The notes beneath the pieces were generated by a model. That model had not been told where the DNA came from. It searched no databases and saw only the letters and a list, made by a program, of their open reading frames with translations. Of a stretch of DNA of 64,000 nt, positions 1 through 9,781 are shown piece by piece. Source of the stretch: Arthrobacter globiformis. Its GTDB lineage: Bacteria > Actinomycetota > Actinomycetes > Actinomycetales > Micrococcaceae. The stretch covers positions 3,038,001-3,102,000 of the forward strand of contig NZ_JAUSZX010000001.1 of NCBI RefSeq assembly GCF_030818015.1, given 5' to 3'. Both the position numbers and the translations under genes were made by a program. How positions within the stretch are numbered: position 1 is the stretch's first letter; each line of letters begins with the position of its first letter.

Positions 1-635
1 ACAGTACTTCCCGCGAGGATCTGTTCATCACCACCAAGGTCTGGAACGACGACCACGGCTACGACGCCACGCTGCGGGCCTTCGACAAGTCCATGATCAA
101 CCTCGGCCTGGAATACGTGGACATGTACCTGATCCACTGGCCGTGCGCGAAGCGGGGACTTTTCCAGGAAACGTACCGCGCCATGGAGACGCTGTACCGC
201 GAGGGAAAGGTGCGGGCCATCGGCGTGTCCAACTTCCAGCCGCAGCACCTGGACCAGCTGCTGGAGACAGCCGAGGTGGTGCCGGCCGTCAACCAGATCG
301 AACTGCACCCGTGGCTGCAGCAGGCTGAGCTCCGGGAAAAGCACCGCGGGCTGGGAATCCTCACCGAAGCGTGGAGCCCCCTGGGCCGCGGCCAGGTGCT
401 GGAGGATCCCGTCATCGGCGCCCTCGCGGCCGAGCACAAGGTGAGCGCCGCGCAGGTCATCCTGCGCTGGCAGGTGCAGCTGGGCAACGTCGCCATCCCG
501 AAGGCAAGCTCTGCCGCCAGGATCCGTGAGAACCTCGACGTCTTCCAGTTCGAGCTCTCAGCCCTGGACATGGCTGACATCGAGGCCCTGGACCGCGGCC
601 ACCGTACCGGCTCCCACCCCGACAACGTCAACTAG
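1..635 (+). CDS. Aldo/keto reductase, 5'-truncated by window edge
   Basis: NAD(P)H-dependent carbonyl reductase of the aldo/keto reductase superfamily, presumably cytosolic. The reading frame is open from base 3, so the start, the N-terminal strands and the catalytic Asp/Tyr lie outside the window. About 210 residues remain. Visible family marks are the IHWP segment near base 130-140, which carries the active-site His, the GVSNF motif near base 225, and a C-terminal cofactor-binding stretch of the form PKxSxxxRIxEN near base 497-530. Its length and motifs fit the 2,5-diketo-gluconate reductase-like branch, but the substrate cannot be told from sequence. The alpha/beta hydrolase gene starts 13 bases downstream on the same strand, so the two may be co-transcribed. 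Confidence 0.9.
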   Translation, partial: STSREDLFITTKVWNDDHGYDATLRAFDKSMINLGLEYVDMYLIHWPCAKRGLFQETYRAMETLYREGKVRAIGVSNFQPQHLDQLLETAEVVPAVNQIELHPWLQQAELREKHRGLGILTEAWSPLGRGQVLEDPVIGALAAEHKVSAAQVILRWQVQLGNVAIPKASSAARIRENLDVFQFELSALDMADIEALDRGHRTGSHPDNVN

Positions 636-648
636 GACTCCCCAACAG

Positions 649-1578
649 ATGAGAACAGCCGACTCCGAGCCCGCAACCGCACCGTCCTTCGTCAGCAGCG
701 GACTCGCCGCCCGCACCCGGGCATCGACCGTGCAGCTGGCAGGCAGCAACATTGCCTACTGGGTCTACGAACCGGAAAAGACGACGGCTGATACGCGGAC
801 CATCCTGGTCATCCACGGCTTCCGCGGCGACCACCACGGGCTGCTGCGGGTGGCCGACCAGCTGCCGGACATGCGCCTGATCATGCCGGACCTTCCTGGT
901 TTTGGCAGCTCCGGGGCATTCACCAACGGTGCCCACAGCGTGGAACGCTACGGCCGGTTCATCAGCGACTTCATGGCGGCCCTCGGACTCGGGCCGGACA
1001 CCGTACTGCTGGGGCACTCGTTCGGCTCCATCGTGGCCGCCCACTTCGTTGCCGCCCATCCGGACGCCGTCCGCCCGCTCATACTGGTCAACCCCATTGC
1101 AGCGCCCGCGCTCGAAGGCCCCAAGGGCGTCATGACCCGGCTTGCCGTGCTGTACTACCGCCTCTCCGCGCGGCTCCCCCGCCCACTTGGCCTGGCCTTG
1201 CTCCGCAGCCCGCTCATCGTGCGGGTGATGAGCATGGCCATGGCGAAGACGAAGGACAAGGACCTGCTGCGGTTCATTCACGGGCAGCACCGCGCGTACT
1301 TCAGTGCGTTCGCAAACCGGGAGAGCCTGCTGGAATCCTTCACCGCGTCCGTCAGCAGCAACGTGGCCGAAGTCGCGCCCCAGCTCACCCTGCCCGTGCT
1401 GCTGGTCGCCGGCGAAAAGGACGAAATCGCCCTGCTGCGGGACCAGCACCGGCTTGCCGGGCTGCTCCCCGACGCAACGCTCGATGTCATCCCGGGCGTC
1501 GGCCACCTGATCCACTACGAAACGCCCGAACCTGCCGCAGGATTCATCCGCCGCTTCCTTAAGGACCACCCCGCGTGA
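649..1578 (+). CDS. Alpha/beta hydrolase
   Basis: Predicted 309-residue cytosolic hydrolase of the alpha/beta fold. The oxyanion-hole segment VIHGF is followed by the DLPGFG loop. The nucleophile elbow is GHSFG, a candidate acid lies in AGEKDE near residue 265, and the catalytic His is in GVGHLIHYE near the C-terminus, so the triad is complete. I chose the ATG at 649, which lies just after the aldo/keto reductase stop; the frame is open further upstream but that part overlaps the reductase. The stop overlaps the GTG start of the glycosyltransferase by four bases (GTGA), which implies translational coupling. Substrate unknown; lipid or ester hydrolysis is only a guess. Confidence 0.85.
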   Translation: MRTADSEPATAPSFVSSGLAARTRASTVQLAGSNIAYWVYEPEKTTADTRTILVIHGFRGDHHGLLRVADQLPDMRLIMPDLPGFGSSGAFTNGAHSVERYGRFISDFMAALGLGPDTVLLGHSFGSIVAAHFVAAHPDAVRPLILVNPIAAPALEGPKGVMTRLAVLYYRLSARLPRPLGLALLRSPLIVRVMSMAMAKTKDKDLLRFIHGQHRAYFSAFANRESLLESFTASVSSNVAEVAPQLTLPVLLVAGEKDEIALLRDQHRLAGLLPDATLDVIPGVGHLIHYETPEPAAGFIRRFLKDHPA

Positions 1579-2651
1579 AGATACTCATCGACGCCCGGTT
1601 CACCCGGACGGACCACCACGACGGGATCAGCCGCTACGGCTCCAGCCTCATTGCCGCCGTCTCAAAGATCGCCGATGTGTCCATGCTCATCAGCGACCTC
1701 CGGCAACTGGCCCTGCTTCCCGACGTTCCGTACACGCTCATCAGCAGCCCGCTCTCCCCCGCCGAGCTCTTCGTGGCGCGGAAAGTCAATCAGCTCGGAG
1801 CGGATGTGGTGGTGTGCCCCATGCAGACCATGGGGACGTGGGGACGCAAGTACGGCCTGGTACTGACCCTGCACGACCTCATCTACTACGAACACCCGGC
1901 ACCGCCAGGCTTCCTGCCGGCCCCGGTGCGGATCCTGTGGCGCCTGTACCACAAGGCGTTCTGGCCCCAGCGGCTCCTGCTCAACCGTGCCGACGTCGTC
2001 GCCACCATCAGCAGGACCACCGAGGCCCTGATGGCCAAGTACCGCCTGACCAGCCGTCCGGTGCGCATCGTCAGCAACGCTCCACAGCCGGCCCAGCGGC
2101 CCCGCGACCCGGCCGCGGCGCCGGAGAAGACACTGCTCTACATGGGCTCGTTCATGCCCTACAAGAACGTCGAGACCATGCTCGCCGGGATGGCGGAACT
2201 GCCTGACTACACGCTGCACCTGCTCAGCCGGATCACCCCGCACCGCCGCGCCGAGCTTGAAGCGCAGATCCCCGCCGGCGCGAACGTTGTGTTCCATAAC
2301 GGCGTCACTGACGACGAATACACGGCACTGCTGAACCGCACCACCGCGCTGGTTACCCTGTCCAAGGCCGAGGGCTACGGCCTGCCCCTGGTGGAAGCCA
2401 TGGCACTGGGCACCCCGGTCATCGCCAGCGACATCCCGATCTTCCGGGAGGTGGGTGCGGATGCCGCCGCCTACGTTGATCCGGAGTCGGCGCCGGAGTT
2501 CGCCGCCGCAGCGCGCAGCCTCGCCGACGTGCAGCACTGGCAGGACATCTCCCGGCGGTCGGCGGCGCGCGCACAGCAATTCAGCTGGGACGAATCCGCC
2601 CGCCAGCTGGTGGACGTTGCGGCGGAGGTAGTCGCACTACGCCGCAGGTAA
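1575..2651 (+). CDS. Glycosyltransferase, GT4-type (GT-B fold)
   Basis: A 358-residue glycosyltransferase of the GT-B fold. The C-terminal half holds a GSFMPYKN segment near residue 190 that opens the donor domain, and the signature SKAEGYGLPLVEAMALGTP near residues 263-281, where the E-x7-E pair binds the nucleotide sugar. The N-terminal acceptor domain is less conserved, so donor and acceptor remain unknown; mannosyltransferases are common in this family. No signal peptide or membrane span is evident, so it is probably a cytosolic or peripheral enzyme working on a cell-envelope glycan or glycolipid. The start is GTG, coupled to the preceding hydrolase. The gene converges with priA, leaving only 17 bases between the two stops. 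Confidence 0.85.
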   Translation: MKILIDARFTRTDHHDGISRYGSSLIAAVSKIADVSMLISDLRQLALLPDVPYTLISSPLSPAELFVARKVNQLGADVVVCPMQTMGTWGRKYGLVLTLHDLIYYEHPAPPGFLPAPVRILWRLYHKAFWPQRLLLNRADVVATISRTTEALMAKYRLTSRPVRIVSNAPQPAQRPRDPAAAPEKTLLYMGSFMPYKNVETMLAGMAELPDYTLHLLSRITPHRRAELEAQIPAGANVVFHNGVTDDEYTALLNRTTALVTLSKAEGYGLPLVEAMALGTPVIASDIPIFREVGADAAAYVDPESAPEFAAAARSLADVQHWQDISRRSAARAQQFSWDESARQLVDVAAEVVALRRR

Positions 2652-2668
2652 CAGGCAGCGTCAATCCG

Positions 2669-4801
2669 TCAGAGCACGTCAACCCCGTCGAGCCGCAGCT
2701 GCACCGGGGCCTCGGTGCGCTTCGCCGCCCCTGCGGCCTTAGCGGCCCGAAGCACCCTCGTCACGGTGGCGGCCTGCGCGTACGGAATGAACAGCAGCGT
2801 GCGCACCTCCACGCTTTCCGAGCCCGGTGCCTGAACGCCCGGGGCCTGGATGCTGGGGGTTTGGATGCTTGCCGTATGCAGCAGCGGGGCCGGGCCCGCA
2901 ATGCGCAGTTCCACGCCCTCGGCGGCAAGAAGCTTTGTGGCTGCCGTCGTGAAATGGCCGACGGCGGTGCTGCCGCCGGTGACGGCGGCTACCCTCACCG
3001 CCGGGGGCAGCTGCAGCTCGGCGCGCAGACCCAGCTCACGCTGGGCATAGCCCGCCGGGTCCCACCGCAGCAGCGCGCCGACGGCAGCAGTGTCGTCGGC
3101 GGTGATGACGACGATCCCGCCCTCTGTGGCGGGCCGGACCAGGCTGGCGGCGTTGAACCAGCGCCGCACGGCGTCCTCGCCCGCGCGGAGGTTCTCCCGG
3201 CGCAGCAGCGAGTCGCCGTCGAGCAGAAGCGCCGCAGCGTACCCGCCCGGAGCCACGGGCTCGGCACCCACCGTGGCCACCACCAGCGCACAGGCATCCG
3301 GCACCGTGGCCTTGACGTTCTGGCCGGAGGACGTGACTACGGCCTTGCCGGGGAACGCCCGGCCCAGCTCCTCGGCCGTACGGAGAACGCCGGCCGCGCC
3401 GCGGCGCAGCCGGGCGCCGTTACAGTGCCCGCAGCGCCACTCCGGTGCCGGCGTCGAACACCAGCGGCATTGGGGAACAGCGGCGCTGCCCGCGATGGCG
3501 AGCGGCCCTTGGCAGGACGGGCAGCGCGCCGGTTCCCGGCAGGTTTCACACGCCAGCGACGGCGCATACCCGGCCCGGGCAACCTGCACCAGGACGGGGC
3601 CCCGCTCCAGTGCCTCCTTGGCGGTGCGCCACGCAGCGCCCGGCAGCCTGGCCAGCCGGGCGAGCGGGTCGCGCTCCTGTTCAAAGCTGTCGGCGGTGTT
3701 GAGGACCCTGGGAACCGTCCGGCGGAGCACCGTGCGTTCGGCTTCCACGGGCATAGCCCAGCCGGCGTCCACCAGCCGCTGCACCTCCGTGCTGCGCGCG
3801 TGCCCCGCCAGCAGGCAGGCAGCACCCTCCTGTTCGGCACGAAGCAGCAACACTTCGCGGGTGTGGGCGTACGGGGAGCGCTGTTCGACGTGCAGGTCGT
3901 CGCCGTCGTCCCAGCACACCACCAGTCCCAGGTTCTGCACCGGGGCGTAGGCCGCCGAGCGGGTGCCCACGGCGACGCCCGCGGAACCCTTGAGGATTCT
4001 GAGGTAGTTGCGGTACCTGGGTGTCTGGCCGTCGTCGGCCGTCAGCCGCGCAACGTCATCGGCGGGCAGGATGTCCTCGAGCGCAGCCTGGACGCGGTCC
4101 AGGTCGCGGTAGTCGGGAACGACGACGACCGCGCCGCGTCCGGACTGCCGGACCGCCGCCACGGCTTCCGCGATAAGCCGCGGCCAGCCGTCCGGGCCGA
4201 ACCCCTGCAGCGCGCTGAGGGCAGCCCGGGGTGAGCCTCCGGACGCAAGATGGCGGAGGAAGGCGGCGCCGTTCCGGTACGTGGTCCACCCGGAGCCGGA
4301 CAGGTCATGATCCGCCGCGGGAGGCTCGGCCGGCTCAACGCCGGCAAGCTCCTTCTCCACCTTGACCACCCGGGGCGGGATGGCCACGCGAAGCACATCG
4401 CTGACCGTGCCTGCGTAGCGTGCGGCGACGCGCCCGGCGAGTTCCTGCAGGGCGGGGGTCAGGACGGCGACCGGCGAGACGACCTTGTGCAGCGGGACGA
4501 GGGGCTGGCCGGCGTCCGACTCCTCAACCCGGTCCAGGATGTAGCCGCCGAGTTCCTGGCCGCTGAACTTCACCCGGACGCGGACGCCCGGCTGGGCGTC
4601 CTCATCCAGTTCCGCGGGCACGCTGTAGTCGAACGGCCGGTCCAGGTGCGGCAGCGGCGACTCGATGAGCACGCGCGCCACCGGACGGTCGGCGGCCAGC
4701 GGCGGCCCGCCGGCGGCCCTGGCCGTTGCCGGGAACCCCTGCAGCAGTGACAGCTGCAGCGGCTCTGGCGTTGGGTGCGAAGGCATGCGGTTCGAAGACA
4801 T
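2669..4801 (-). CDS. priA: Probable replication restart protein PriA, ATPase motifs degenerate
   Basis: A 710-residue PriA homologue (primosomal protein N'), which in enterobacteria reloads the replicative helicase at collapsed forks. The N-terminal DNA-binding domain (about residues 40-150, containing VLIESPLPHLDRPFDYSVP) and the zinc region with four CxxC-type pairs (about residues 410-460) are present. The helicase core is not intact: where Walker A (GSGKT) is expected I read ASGGSPRAALS, and the DEEH-type Walker B box is replaced by WDDGDD. Actinobacterial PriA proteins are known to share this loss, so it is a lineage trait and not damage. It probably acts by binding forks and partners without unwinding DNA. 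It follows metK in the same direction after a 115-base gap. Confidence 0.92.
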   Translation of the reverse strand: MSSNRMPSHPTPEPLQLSLLQGFPATARAAGGPPLAADRPVARVLIESPLPHLDRPFDYSVPAELDEDAQPGVRVRVKFSGQELGGYILDRVEESDAGQPLVPLHKVVSPVAVLTPALQELAGRVAARYAGTVSDVLRVAIPPRVVKVEKELAGVEPAEPPAADHDLSGSGWTTYRNGAAFLRHLASGGSPRAALSALQGFGPDGWPRLIAEAVAAVRQSGRGAVVVVPDYRDLDRVQAALEDILPADDVARLTADDGQTPRYRNYLRILKGSAGVAVGTRSAAYAPVQNLGLVVCWDDGDDLHVEQRSPYAHTREVLLLRAEQEGAACLLAGHARSTEVQRLVDAGWAMPVEAERTVLRRTVPRVLNTADSFEQERDPLARLARLPGAAWRTAKEALERGPVLVQVARAGYAPSLACETCREPARCPSCQGPLAIAGSAAVPQCRWCSTPAPEWRCGHCNGARLRRGAAGVLRTAEELGRAFPGKAVVTSSGQNVKATVPDACALVVATVGAEPVAPGGYAAALLLDGDSLLRRENLRAGEDAVRRWFNAASLVRPATEGGIVVITADDTAAVGALLRWDPAGYAQRELGLRAELQLPPAVRVAAVTGGSTAVGHFTTAATKLLAAEGVELRIAGPAPLLHTASIQTPSIQAPGVQAPGSESVEVRTLLFIPYAQAATVTRVLRAAKAAGAAKRTEAPVQLRLDGVDVL

Positions 4802-4916
4802 GCCGTGTGAAGACTTGCTGTTCGCGGAAATGGCGCCCTACCTCCGTCCTGGCCTACTCATCAGCCAATCACACGGGTCTGACATTCCCGATGCTGATGG
4901 CCGCGGACGGGACGGC

Positions 4917-6152
4917 TCAGGCGTTGAAGTACGCCTTCAGGTCATCCACGCGGTCCAGGCGCTCCCAGGTGAAGTCCGGGTCATCGCGGCCGAAGTGGCC
5001 GTGGGCGGCGGTCTTGGCATAGATGGGACGCTTGAGGTCCAGGGCGTCGATGATGGCACGCGGGCGCAGATCGAATATCTCCGCAATCGCGGCGCTGATC
5101 TTTGCCGGGTCGACGGTCTCGGTCCCGAACGTCTCTACGTAGGTTCCCACCGGGCGGGCCTGGCCGATCGCGTAGGCGATCTGGATCTCGGCACGCTTGG
5201 CGAGTCCTGCTGCAACCACGTTCTTGGCAACCCAGCGCATGGCATACGCTGCGGAGCGGTCCACCTTGGACGGGTCCTTGCCAGAGAAGGCGCCGCCGCC
5301 GTGGCGGGCCATGCCGCCGTAGGTGTCCACGATGATCTTGCGTCCGGTGAGTCCGGCGTCGCCCACCGGGCCGCCGATCACGAACGCGCCAGCGGGGTTC
5401 AGGATGTTGTTGGTGCGCGAAATATCCAGGTCCGCGAGGGCGAGGACGGGGTCGATGACGTGCGTCGCGAGGTCGGCCCGCAGCTGGTCAAGGCTGAAGC
5501 CGTCGGCGTGCTGGCTGGAGATCACGATGGTCTCGACCGAAACCGGACGGTCGCCGTCGTACCCAATGGTGGCCTGGGTCTTGCCGTCCGGGCGGAGGTA
5601 GGAGAGTTCGCCGTTCTTGCGGACCTCGGTGAGCCGCTCCGAGAGGCGGTGCGCGATCCAGATCGGCGTCGGCATGTAGGACGGGGTCTCATCGCTGGCG
5701 TAGCCGAACATCAGGCCCTGGTCGCCGGCGCCCTGGAGATCGTAGTCGTCCTCCTGGCGGCCTTCGCGGGCTTCGAGGGAATTGAAGACGCCTCCGGCGA
5801 TGTCGTTGGACTGCTGGCCGATGGACACGGAAACGCCGCAGCGTGCGCCGTCGAAGCCGTTGGCGGAGGAGTCGTAGCCGATGCCCAGGATGGTCTCGCG
5901 GACGATCTGGGGGATTTCGACATATGCGTCGGTGGTCACTTCGCCGGCCACGTGGACCAGGCCGGTGGTGGCCATGGTCTCGACGGCGACACGGGACTCG
6001 GGGTCCTTGTCCAGCAGGGCGTCCAGGATCGCATCACTGATCTGGTCACAGATCTTGTCCGGGTGCCCTTCAGTTACCGACTCGGAGGTGAAGAGCCGAA
6101 GCGCGGCGGGTGCGGACCCGTGGGATTCTGGAATGTGCAGCGGTAAAGTCAC
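4917..6152 (-). CDS. metK: S-adenosylmethionine synthase
   Basis: Cytosolic methionine adenosyltransferase that makes S-adenosylmethionine from methionine and ATP. The 411-residue length matches the family. Diagnostic motifs are GHPDK near residue 30, [12 protein letters not shown] near residue 140, and the glycine-rich [11 protein letters not shown]-loop-like signature near residue 285. The GTG start at 6152 has AAGG about nine bases upstream. It lies between coaBC and priA, the order also found in mycobacteria. I looked for a SAM riboswitch in the 76 bases between coaBC and metK and there is no room for one; expression is probably shared with the upstream operon. Confidence 0.97.
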   Translation of the reverse strand: MTLPLHIPESHGSAPAALRLFTSESVTEGHPDKICDQISDAILDALLDKDPESRVAVETMATTGLVHVAGEVTTDAYVEIPQIVRETILGIGYDSSANGFDGARCGVSVSIGQQSNDIAGGVFNSLEAREGRQEDDYDLQGAGDQGLMFGYASDETPSYMPTPIWIAHRLSERLTEVRKNGELSYLRPDGKTQATIGYDGDRPVSVETIVISSQHADGFSLDQLRADLATHVIDPVLALADLDISRTNNILNPAGAFVIGGPVGDAGLTGRKIIVDTYGGMARHGGGAFSGKDPSKVDRSAAYAMRWVAKNVVAAGLAKRAEIQIAYAIGQARPVGTYVETFGTETVDPAKISAAIAEIFDLRPRAIIDALDLKRPIYAKTAAHGHFGRDDPDFTWERLDRVDDLKAYFNA

Positions 6153-6228
6153 TCAACTACCTTACTGGTTGGCAAACGGAGGGGCGGCAGCGTGTGTCCC
6201 CATGCTAAGGAGACGTTGCTTACGCCCG

Positions 6229-7533
6229 TCAGGTTCGCGGAAAGACCCGGCTCAGTTCGGAGCCGATGCGGTCGATGACAATGGCGGCGACGTCCTGCTT
6301 GGAGCCCGAGGCCGACTGGGGCTCGGAACCGGCCCGCGAGAGGATGACCACGGAGTTGTGGTCCTGGCCGAAGACCTTGTCAGCGCCCACGTGGTTCACC
6401 ACCAGCAGGTCGCAGCCTTTACGCTTCAGCTTTGCCTCTGCGTAGGACAGCACATCACCCTGCTCGTCCCCTGTCTCGGCGGCAAAGCCCACCACGAGCT
6501 GGCTGCTGCCTGCGGCGTCGCGGACCGCGACCAGCTCGTGCAGGATGTCGGGGTTGCGGACCAGCGTGATCACGGGGTCGGCGGTGTCGTCCCGCTTCTT
6601 GATCTTGCTTTCGGACACCTCCGCCGGCCGGAAGTCGGCCACCGCTGCCGCCATGATGACGACGTCGGAATCAGCTGCCGCTGCCAGCATGGCTTGGCGG
6701 AGCTGCAGGGCCGTTTCGACGGCGACGAGGTCGACGCCCGGCGGGGCTGGCACTTCCATGTGTGCTGCCACGAGCCGCACGGTGGCTCCGGCGTCGCGCG
6801 CGGCGGCGGCCAGCGCCACACCCTGTTTGCCGGAGGAGCGGTTGCCCAGAAACCGAACCGGGTCCAGGGGCTCCCGGGTGCCGCCGGCACTGATGGTCAC
6901 GGTGCGGCCGGCCAGCGGGAAGAGCGGCCCAGTGGAGGTACCGTCCGCGGCTCCGGCTGCGGACCGGGACAGCACGGCGTCGGACTGGAGGCCGTGGGAA
7001 AGCGCCAGCCCTTGGGAGAGCACCATGGCGGCGTCGAAGATGGCTTCGGGCTCGGGCAGCCGGCCGGGGCCGGAGTCGCTGCCGGTCAGCCGCCCGCTGG
7101 CGGGTTCCAGGACGGTCACGCCACGGCTGCGCAGAGTTTCAACGTTCGCCTGGGTGGCAGCATGCTGCCACATCTCGGTATGCATCGCCGGGGCGAACAG
7201 CACCGGGCCGCTCGCCATCAGGAGGGTGTTGGTGAGCAGGTCGTTGGCCTGGCCGGTGGCGGCGCGGGCCAGGAGGTCGGCTGTGGCGGGGGCCACCACA
7301 ATGAGGTCTGCCTCGTGGCCCAGCCGCACGTGCTTGACCTGGTCAACGTCGACGAAGACGCTGTTGGTCACCGGGTTCCCGGACAGCGCCTCCCAGGTGG
7401 CCACGCCGACAAAGCGGGTGGCTGCTTCCGTGGGAATGACTGTGACGTCATGGCCGGCTTCAGTAAAAAGCCGGAGGAGCGATGCCACCTTGTAGGCGGC
7501 AATCCCTCCCCCGACTCCGAGGACTATGCGCAC
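6229..7533 (-). CDS. coaBC: Bifunctional phosphopantothenoylcysteine decarboxylase / phosphopantothenate-cysteine ligase
   Basis: Fused coenzyme A biosynthesis enzyme (Dfp), 434 residues. The N-terminal CoaC half is an FMN-dependent decarboxylase with a GVGGGIAAYK start and the PAMHTEMW substrate-recognition clamp near residue 114 (His where E. coli has Asn, as I recall for mycobacterial CoaBC). The C-terminal CoaB half joins cysteine to phosphopantothenate: SAGGTREPLDPVR and NRSSGKQG near residues 240-260, then the KIKKRDD lysine motif near residue 315. The start is GTG. It is preceded by rpoZ (40-base gap) and followed by metK, the standard actinobacterial order. Confidence 0.95.
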   Translation of the reverse strand: MRIVLGVGGGIAAYKVASLLRLFTEAGHDVTVIPTEAATRFVGVATWEALSGNPVTNSVFVDVDQVKHVRLGHEADLIVVAPATADLLARAATGQANDLLTNTLLMASGPVLFAPAMHTEMWQHAATQANVETLRSRGVTVLEPASGRLTGSDSGPGRLPEPEAIFDAAMVLSQGLALSHGLQSDAVLSRSAAGAADGTSTGPLFPLAGRTVTISAGGTREPLDPVRFLGNRSSGKQGVALAAAARDAGATVRLVAAHMEVPAPPGVDLVAVETALQLRQAMLAAAADSDVVIMAAAVADFRPAEVSESKIKKRDDTADPVITLVRNPDILHELVAVRDAAGSSQLVVGFAAETGDEQGDVLSYAEAKLKRKGCDLLVVNHVGADKVFGQDHNSVVILSRAGSEPQSASGSKQDVAAIVIDRIGSELSRVFPRT

Positions 7534-7573
7534 GTGAACTCCGTCAGCAGGCAGTCTGTTTACTCTGCGGAGG

Positions 7574-7834
7574 TTACTCTGCAGCTTCGATCGGCGTGGA
7601 AACCAGCTTGCCCTCGTTGATCTCGCGCAGGGCGATGGACAGCGACTTCTCGTTCAGCTTGGTGTCAACCAGCGGGCCGACGTACTCGAACAGGCCCTCG
7701 TGCAGCTGCGCGTAGTAGGCGTTGATCTGGCGTGCACGCTTGGCACCGAAGATCACCAGGCCGTACTTGGAATCGGCCGCCTCGAGCAGCGAATCGATCG
7801 GCGGGTTGATGATGCCTTCAAGGTTCGTGGACAC
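7574..7834 (-). CDS. rpoZ: DNA-directed RNA polymerase subunit omega
   Basis: Omega subunit, 86 residues, which helps fold and recruit beta-prime during RNA polymerase assembly. The conserved core [26 protein letters not shown] at residues 11-36 (given here only as a landmark region around the [10 protein letters not shown] motif) and the C-terminal ALREINEGK are typical. The start is GTG at 7834 with GGAG five to six bases upstream, which decides the start. It lies 15 bases after gmk, an association seen in most actinobacteria and many other bacteria. The (p)ppGpp synthetase gene, often next to rpoZ in proteobacteria, is instead at the far right end of this window. Confidence 0.95.
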   Translation of the reverse strand: MSTNLEGIINPPIDSLLEAADSKYGLVIFGAKRARQINAYYAQLHEGLFEYVGPLVDTKLNEKSLSIALREINEGKLVSTPIEAAE

Positions 7835-7849
7835 GAATTCTCCAAATTT

Positions 7850-8446
7850 CTAGCGGGCTGATGGCGTCTGCGGCTGGCGCGGGTGCGGGGTCAGCCCCAT
7901 GAGTGAAACAAGCTCGTCTGCTGCCCGGCGGACGTCGTCATTGATGACGGTGTGGTCGAACTCCGGTTCAGCAGCAAGTTCTACTTTACCGGTTTCCAGC
8001 CGGCGCTGCTGTTCCTCGGCCGATTCCGTGCCGCGGCCCACCAGCCGGCGGACGAGTTCTTCCCAGCTGGGCGGTGCCAGGAACACGAACTGGGCGTCCG
8101 GAACGGCCTCCTTCACCTGGCGTGCACCCTGCAGGTCGATCTCCAGCAGCACGGAGCGGCCCTCGGCGATGGCCTGGTTGACGGTGCTCTTCAGGGTTCC
8201 GTAGGTGTTCTGCCCGTGCACCACGGCCCACTCCAGAAATTCGCCGGCGGCCACAAGGGATTCGAACTCTTCCTTGGACTTGAAGTAGTAGTGCACACCG
8301 TCGACCTCACCGGGCCGCGGGGCCCGGGTGGTGGCTGACACGGACAGCCAGACTTCGGGATAGTTGTCGCGGATATAGGTGGACACGGTGCCTTTGCCAA
8401 CAGCCGTAGGACCAGCGAGGACTGTCAGTCCGGGTTTGTTGCTCAC
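7850..8446 (-). CDS. gmk: Guanylate kinase
   Basis: Phosphorylates GMP to GDP with ATP; cytosolic, essential in guanine nucleotide supply. 198 residues, as expected. The P-loop is [10 protein letters not shown] at residues 11-20, followed by the GMP-binding segment [19 protein letters not shown] near residues 37-55 and the [16 protein letters not shown] Walker B segment near residue 100. The start is GTG with AAAGGA eight bases upstream. It sits between mihF and rpoZ on the same strand with short gaps, so one transcript is likely. Confidence 0.96.
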   Translation of the reverse strand: MSNKPGLTVLAGPTAVGKGTVSTYIRDNYPEVWLSVSATTRAPRPGEVDGVHYYFKSKEEFESLVAAGEFLEWAVVHGQNTYGTLKSTVNQAIAEGRSVLLEIDLQGARQVKEAVPDAQFVFLAPPSWEELVRRLVGRGTESAEEQQRRLETGKVELAAEPEFDHTVINDDVRRAADELVSLMGLTPHPRQPQTPSAR

Positions 8447-8489
8447 GTATTCCTTTGGACGGTCTACAGATGACTCTGTTCGGATGAAG

Positions 8490-8813
8490 CTATTTCTCGT
8501 TCATAAAATCTACCAGCGCCCGGCGCTGGTGGATGCCCAGCCCCCGGACCCTGCGGGATGCGGCGATGCCGAGGCTGTCCATGATGGCCGCGGCCCGGAC
8601 CTTCCCGATCCCCGGCAGGGCCTCGAGGAGTTCCGAGACGCGCATGCGCGCTATGGCCTCCTCGGTGCCGCCGGAGTCCAGGATCTGGGCCACGGTCAGC
8701 TCTCCGGATTTGAGCCGCTCCTTGGCTGAGGCCCTGGCAGCCCTTGCCGCCGCGGCCTTCCTAAGTGCGTCGGAACGTTCCTGCGGTGACAAGGGTCGCA
8801 AGCTCACGGTCAT
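8490..8813 (-). CDS. mihF: Actinobacterial integration host factor
   Basis: Small basic DNA-binding protein of 107 residues, the actinobacterial integration host factor, unrelated in fold to the enterobacterial IHF. It binds and bends DNA and acts as a nucleoid protein. Residues 10-40 form a basic helix rich in Ala, Arg and Lys. The helix-two-turn-helix core follows, with [17 protein letters not shown] near residues 65-81 giving the helix-hairpin-helix-like turn, and a C-terminal [12 protein letters not shown] tail. Position between pyrF and gmk is diagnostic and matches the mycobacterial locus. The ATG at 8813 has AGGGGAA just upstream, slightly closer than ideal. Confidence 0.93.
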   Translation of the reverse strand: MTVSLRPLSPQERSDALRKAAAARAARASAKERLKSGELTVAQILDSGGTEEAIARMRVSELLEALPGIGKVRAAAIMDSLGIAASRRVRGLGIHQRRALVDFMNEK

Positions 8814-8911
8814 TTCCCCTGGGGTCAGCCAACGGATCCGCGGCCGGCGGCGTTGGAGCAGCCACGGATTTGTCCTGAACCTACTCCCTGCCGGCCGGAG
8901 AAATCAATGGA

Positions 8912-9781
8912 CTATTCGGAGCGGAGTCCGGCGAGGGTGCGCTCCGCCGCCTCGGTCAGCTCCCGGACGCCGGGGCCGGCCTTGAGGATGTCGCGGCTGG
9001 AGGTTCCCAGGACCTGGGGATAGGCGGTGCCGAAGGTCCGGCGCAGGTCTGCCGGGGTTGCCCCCTGGGCGCCCAGGCCCGGCGCGAGGATCGGGCCGCG
9101 GACGGCACCGAGGTCAAGCTGCAGGTCGGCCAGCGCCGTGCCCACGGTGGCTCCCACCACGAGGCCCACCGAGCCCAGGGGCCCGGAGTAGCGTTCGTTT
9201 TCCGCGGCTGCGGCCTCAACGATCCGGCGTGCCACGGAATCGTTTCCGCCCACGTGCTGTACCGAGGCGCCCTCCGGGTTGGACGTCAGCGCGAGGACAA
9301 ACACGCCCCGGCCGTGCTCGGCAGCAAGATCCAGGGCCGGACGGAGGGACTCGAAGCCGAGGTACGGGCTCAGCGTCACGGAATCCGCGGCGAGGGCCGA
9401 CCCGTCACGGAGCCAGGCGTCGGCGTACGCGGCCATGGTGGAGCCGATGTCGCCGCGCTTGGCGTCGGCGATGGTCAGCACGCCCTCGTCCCGGGCAGTG
9501 GCGAGAACCTCTTCGAGTACCGCCATGCCTGCCGACCCGTGCCGTTCGTACAGCGCCACCTGCGGCTTGACCGCGGCAGCGAGCGAAGCCACGGCCTCCA
9601 GGGCGGTGAGCGAAAAGCGCCTCAGGCCGGCGACGTCGTCGTTCAGGCCCCAGCTGCCCAGGAGGGCGGGATGGGGATCAATCCCGACGCACAGCGGACC
9701 GCGGTCCGCCATGGCCCGGCCCAGCCGGGAGCCGAACGACTCCCGGCCGGCGCCTGCGGCAGTGTCCCCTGCCTCAGGCAT
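8912..9781 (-). CDS. pyrF: Orotidine 5'-phosphate decarboxylase (type 2)
   Basis: Last step of UMP synthesis: decarboxylates OMP. 289 residues, belonging to the longer actinobacterial type 2 form. The catalytic [11 protein letters not shown] segment, with the Asp-Lys-Asp charge network, lies near residues 97-107, and the phosphate-binding [11 protein letters not shown] near residue 235. The frame is open 57 bases further upstream, but I chose the ATG at 9781 because the protein family starts there; it overlaps the carB stop by eight bases (ATGCCTGA). This tight coupling places pyrF as the last gene of the pyr operon. mihF follows after 98 bases. Confidence 0.94.
   Translation of the reverse strand: MPEAGDTAAGAGRESFGSRLGRAMADRGPLCVGIDPHPALLGSWGLNDDVAGLRRFSLTALEAVASLAAAVKPQVALYERHGSAGMAVLEEVLATARDEGVLTIADAKRGDIGSTMAAYADAWLRDGSALAADSVTLSPYLGFESLRPALDLAAEHGRGVFVLALTSNPEGASVQHVGGNDSVARRIVEAAAAENERYSGPLGSVGLVVGATVGTALADLQLDLGAVRGPILAPGLGAQGATPADLRRTFGTAYPQVLGTSSRDILKAGPGVRELTEAAERTLAGLRSE

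Noticed and set aside
6153..6228. SAM riboswitch before metK
   Set aside because: Only 76 bases between coaBC and metK, without the paired helices needed.
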